A stretch of DNA of 64,000 nucleotides from Hydractinia symbiolongicarpus (taxonomy: Eukaryota > Cnidaria > Hydrozoa > Anthoathecata > Hydractiniidae), in NCBI RefSeq assembly GCF_029227915.1, contig NC_079883.1:17858001-17922000 (forward strand). Direction: 5' to 3'. Below the pieces are notes generated by a model. The model did not search any database. It saw only the letters and a program-made list of their open reading frames with translations, and was not told the DNA's origin. Within the stretch, counting starts at the first letter, position 1. Every line of letters starts with the position of its first letter. Below are positions 60,066 to 64,000 of this stretch, piece after piece. Position numbers and translations under genes: made by a program.

Positions 60066-60551
60066 ATATTGCAGCCCTTAGGGGCCTGTACCTGTAATTG
60101 ACGGCGTTATAACGCCATGACACAATGGTAAACAACTTGGAACGTCGTAGTCCATTGAGAGTGGAAGGATTAGACGAATAGTAACCTGCGCAGGCACGTG
60201 GAACAACGCGAATTGGGTGTACGGCCTTTAATAGGCTGCAAAAGGTCATATTACAGCCTTTAGAGACCTGTACACGTGGTTGACGGTGTTATAAAGCTGT
60301 GGCGCAATTGCAAACAACTTGGGACGTCTTAGTCCATTGAGAGTGGAAAGATTAGTCCGATCGTAACTTGCGCAGGCACGTGGAACAACGTGATTTATGT
60401 GTACGGCCTCTATTAGGCAGCAAAAGGCCATACTATAGCCTTTAGATGCATGTACACGTGGCTGACTGTGTTATAAAGCCATGGCGCAATGGAAAACAAC
60501 TTGGGACTTCGTAGTCCTTTGAGAGTGGAAGGATAAGACCAATGATAACCT

Positions 60552-61157
60552 GCGCAGGCACGTGCAACCACGTGATATACGTGTAAGGCCTTTATTAGTG
60601 TACAAGAGGCTATATTACAGCCATTAGGGGCTTGTACGTGTGGCTGACGCTGTTATAAAGCCATGGCGCAATGGAAAACTACTTGGGACGTCGTAGTTCA
60701 TTGAGAGTGGAAGGAGAAGACCAATGGTAACCTGCGCAGGCACGTGCAACCACGTGATATACGTGTAAGGCCTTTATTAGGCTGCAAGAGGCCATATTAC
60801 AGTCGTTAGACGCATGTACTTGTAGTTAACGGTGTTATAACGCCATGGCGCAATGGAAAACGACTTGTGACGTCGTAGTCCATTGAAAGTGGAAAGATTA
60901 GTCCGATCGTAACTTGCGCAGGCACGTGGAACAATGTGATTTATGTGTACGGCCTCTATTAGGCAGCAAAAGGCCATACTATAGCCTTTAGAGGCATGTA
61001 CACGTGGCTGACTGTGTTATAAAGCCGTGGCGCATGGGAAAACAACTTGGGACTTCGTAGTCCTTTGAGAGTGGAAGGATAAGACCAATGATAACCTGCG
61101 CAGGCACGTGCAACCACGTGATATACGTGTAAGGCCTTTATTAATGTACAAGAGGCT
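60552..61157 (-). repeat. 1092-bp spaced repeat in the right arm, copy 2
   Basis: Partner of 59460-60065. Differences include TTAATGTACAAG at about 61143 and an extra G at TTAGGGGGC near 61170. Confidence 0.82.
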
Positions 61158-62005
61158 ATATTACAGCCCTTAGGGGGCTTGTACGTGTGGCTGACGCTGT
61201 TATAAAGCCATGGCGCAATGGAAAACTACTTGGGACGTCGTAGTTCATTGAGAGTGGAAGGAGAAGACCAATGGTAACCTGCGCAGGCACGTGCAACCAC
61301 GTGATATACGTGTAAGGCCTTTATTAGGCTGCAAGAGGCCATATTACAGTCGTTAGACGCATGTACTTGTAGTTAACGGTGTTATAACGCCATGGCGCAA
61401 TGGAAAACGACTTGCGACGTCGTAGTCCATTGAGAGTGGAAGGATTAGACCAATGGTAACCTGCGCAGGCACGTGGAACAACGTGATTTATGTATACGGA
61501 CTTTATTAGGCCGCAAAAGCCAATATTACAGCCTTTAGTGGCCTGTACACGTGTTTGACGGTGTTGTGAAGCCGTGGCGCTATGGAAAACAACTTGGGAC
61601 TTCGTAGTCCTTTGAGAGTGGAAGGATAAGACCAATGATAACCTGCGCAGGCACGTGCAACCACGTGATATACGTGTAAGGCCTTTATTAGTGTACAAGA
61701 GGCTATATTACAGCCCTTAGGGGCTTGTACGTGTGGCTGACGCTGTTATAAAGCCATGGCGCAATGAAAAACTACTTGGGACGTCGTAGTTCATTGAGAG
61801 TGGAAGGAGAAGACTTATGGTAACCTGCGCAGGCACGTGCAACCACGTGATATATGTGTAAGGCCTTTATTAGGCTGCAAAAGGCCATATTACAGTCGTT
61901 AGACGCATGTACCCGTAGTTAACGGTGTTATAACGCCATGGCGCAATGGAAAACGACTTGTGACGTCGTAGTCCATTGAGAGTGGAAGGATTAGACAAAT
62001 GGTAA

Positions 62006-62179
62006 CCTGCGCAGGCACGTGGAACCACGTGATATACGTGTAAGGCCTTTATTAGGCTGCAAGAGGCAGCCTTTAGGGGCCTGTACACGTGGTTGACGGT
62101 GTTGTGAAGCCGTGGCCTTATGGAAAACAACTTGGGACGTCGTAGTCGATTGAGCGTGGAAGGATAAGACCAATGATAA
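62006..62179 (-). repeat. 174-bp short monomer in the right arm
   Basis: The 8-bp deletion lies at about 62067, with GAGCGTGG and GGCCTTATGG variants close to those at 6.8 kb. This shows the short-monomer lineage on the far side of the inverted block. Confidence 0.9.
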
Positions 62180-62684
62180 CCTGCGCAGGAACGTGCAACC
62201 ACGTGATATACGTGTAAGGCCTTTATTAGGCTGCAAGAGGCCATATTACAGTCGTTAGACGCATGTACTTGTAGTTAACGGTGTTATAACGCCATGGCGC
62301 AATGGAAAACGACTTGTGATGTCGTAGTCCATTGAGAGTGGAAGGAGAAGACTAATGGTAACCTGCGCAGGCACGTGCAACCACGTGATATATGTGTAAG
62401 GCCTTTATTAGGCTGCAAAAGGCCATATTACAGTCGTTAGACGCATGTACCCGTAGTTAACGGTGTTATAACGCCATGGCGCAATGGAAAACAACTTGGG
62501 ACGTCGTAGTCCATTGCGAGTGGAAGGATAAGACCAATGGTAACCTTCGCAGGCACGTGCAACCACGTGATATACGTGTAAGGCCTTTATTAGGGTACAA
62601 GAGGCTATATTGCAGCCCTTAGGGGCCTGTACCTGTAATTGACGGCGTTATAACGCCATGACACAATGGTAAACAACTTGGAAC

Positions 62685-62908
62685 GTCGTAGTCCATTGAG
62701 AGTGGAAGGATTAGACCAATGGTAACCTGCGCATGCACGTGCAATCACGTGATATACGTGTAAGGCCTTTATTAGGCTGCAAGAGGCCATATTACAGTCG
62801 TTAGACGCATGTACTTGTAGTTAACGGTGTTATAACGCCATGGCGCAATGGAAAACAACTTGTGACGTCGTAGTCCATTGAGAGTGGAAGGATTAGACCA
62901 ATGGTAAC
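62685..62908 (-). repeat. 1092-bp spaced repeat at the window edge, copy 1
   Basis: The rare mark GCGCATGCACGTGCAATC is shared with 63777-64000. The E/G-type context and the AACAACTTGTGACG variant also match. Confidence 0.8.
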
Positions 62909-63776
62909 CTGCGCAGGCACGTGGAACAACGTGATTTATGTATACGGACTTTATTAGGCCGCAAAAGCCAATATTACAGCCTTTAGGGGCCTGTACACGT
63001 GTTTGACGGTGTTGTGAAGCCGTGGCGCTATGGAAAACAACTTGGGACTTCGTAGTCCTTTGAGAGTGGAAGGATAAGACCAATGAAAACCTGCGCAGGC
63101 TCGTGGAACCACTTGATATACGTGTAAGGTCTTTATTAGGCCGCAAGAGGCCATATTACAGTCGTTAGACGCATGTACTCGTAGTTAACGGTGTTATAAC
63201 GCCATGGCGCAACGGAAAACGACTTGGGACGTCGTAGTCCATTGAGAGGGGAAGGATTAGACCAATGGTAACCTGCGCAGGAACGTGCAACCACGTGATA
63301 TACGTGTAAGGCCTTTATTAGGGTACAAGAGGCTATATTACAGCCGTTTGGGGCCTGTGCGCGTGGCTGACGCTGTTATAAAGCTATGGCGCAATGGAAA
63401 ACAACTTGGGACGTCGTAGTCCATTGAGAGTGGAAGGATAAGACCAATGGTAACCTGCGCAGGCATGTGCAACCACGTGATATACGTGTAAGGCCCTTAT
63501 TAGTGTACAAGAGGCTATATTACAGCCCTTAGGGGCTTGTACGTGTGAATGACGCTGTTATAAAGCCATGACACAATGGTAAACAACTTGGAACGTCGTA
63601 GTCCATTGAGAGTGGAAGGATTAGACGAATAGTAACCTGCGCAGGCACGTGTACCAACGCGAATTGGATGTACGGCCTTTATTAGGCTGCAAAAGGTCAT
63701 ATTACAGCCTTTAGAGACCTGTACACGTGGTTGACGGTGTTATAACACCATGGCGCAATGGAAAACGACTTGTGAC

Positions 63777-64000
63777 GTCGTAGTCCATTGAGAGTGGAAG
63801 GATTAGACCAATGGTAACCTGCGCATGCACGTGCAATCACGTGATATACGTGTAAGGCCTTTATTAGGCTGCAAGAGGCCATATTACAGTCGTTAGACGC
63901 ATGTACTTGTAGTTAACGGTGTTATAACGCCATGGCGCAATGGAAAACAACTTGTGACGTCGTAGTCCATTGAGAGTGGAAGGATTAGACCAATGGTAAC
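63777..64000 (-). repeat. 1092-bp spaced repeat at the window edge, copy 2 (cut by the window)
   Basis: Matches 62685-62908 up to the last base of the window, so the duplicated unit continues beyond what is shown. Confidence 0.8.

Larger units (their letters stand above)
58987..64000 (-). repeat. 182-bp satellite array, right arm (minus orientation), runs off the window
   Basis: About 27 monomers lie in the same orientation as the left arm and continue to the window end without a boundary. Monomer classes match those of the left arm. For example, 62.9-63.8 kb follows the same class order as 9.0-9.8 kb, but without the 34-bp deletion seen there at 9322-9469. Internal 1092-bp (six-monomer) repetition is visible at 59.4-61.2 kb and again from 62.7 kb to the edge. 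Confidence 0.96.

Noticed and set aside
1-64000. CRISPR array or bacterial repeat
   Set aside because: There are no short direct repeats separated by unique spacers and no cas genes. The full 182 bp is repetitive, and the multimer structure is that of a eukaryotic satellite.
1-64000. Identifying the species from the satellite
   Set aside because: The unit length alone fits many plants and some animals, and I do not recognise the sequence. Naming a species would be a guess.

Overview
The whole 64 kb window is one satellite DNA array. No unique sequence, conventional gene, RNA gene or transposon is visible. The repeat unit is 182 bp. I followed a landmark palindrome, CCTGCGCAGG (or a one- or two-base variant), from copy to copy; in nearly every interval checked the spacing is exactly 182, with rare 170, 172-174, 181, 183, 191, 148 and 135 bp variants. 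That gives about 350 monomers. Long tandem arrays of a nucleosome-sized monomer organised into multimers are typical of centromeric or other heterochromatic satellite in a eukaryotic chromosome; a plant is plausible from the unit length, but I cannot name the organism or prove the array is centromeric. A hand count on one type monomer gives about 48% GC and 12 CpG.

Layout. Positions 1-33104 carry monomers in one orientation (called minus here), 33105-58986 in the opposite orientation (plus), and 58987-64000 in minus again. A block of about 25.9 kb is therefore inverted relative to both sides. Both switch points are base-sharp with 1-2 bp of microhomology, and the right one carries a short filler of about 28 bp copied from the same satellite.

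Monomers fall into recognisable classes, labelled B, C, D, E, F, G, H, Y and 'short' in the features. The commonest order in plus orientation is E-F-G, a 546-bp trimer. Larger multimers are built on this: 356-bp dimers at 43.7-45.1 kb, units of 1959 and 1597 bp at 6.6-10.2 kb, 728-bp tetramers, and a strongly homogenised core at about 13.7-29.8 kb holding tandem duplications of 1638, 1812 and 5262 bp whose copies differ at only a few bases. The outer 0-6.6 kb is more mixed. Rare variants (an 8-bp deletion, a 34-bp deletion, a 15-bp micro-inversion) act as lineage markers. Several occur on both sides of the inversion, so the block was flipped after those variants arose or was built from the same stock.

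All open reading frames are translations of the repeat. The unit is 182 bp (2 mod 3), so no frame stays open beyond about 125 codons, and none is annotated as a gene. No new gene system is present. What deserves attention is the architecture: the inverted block, the complex breakpoint, the micro-inverted monomer family and the nested duplication history.
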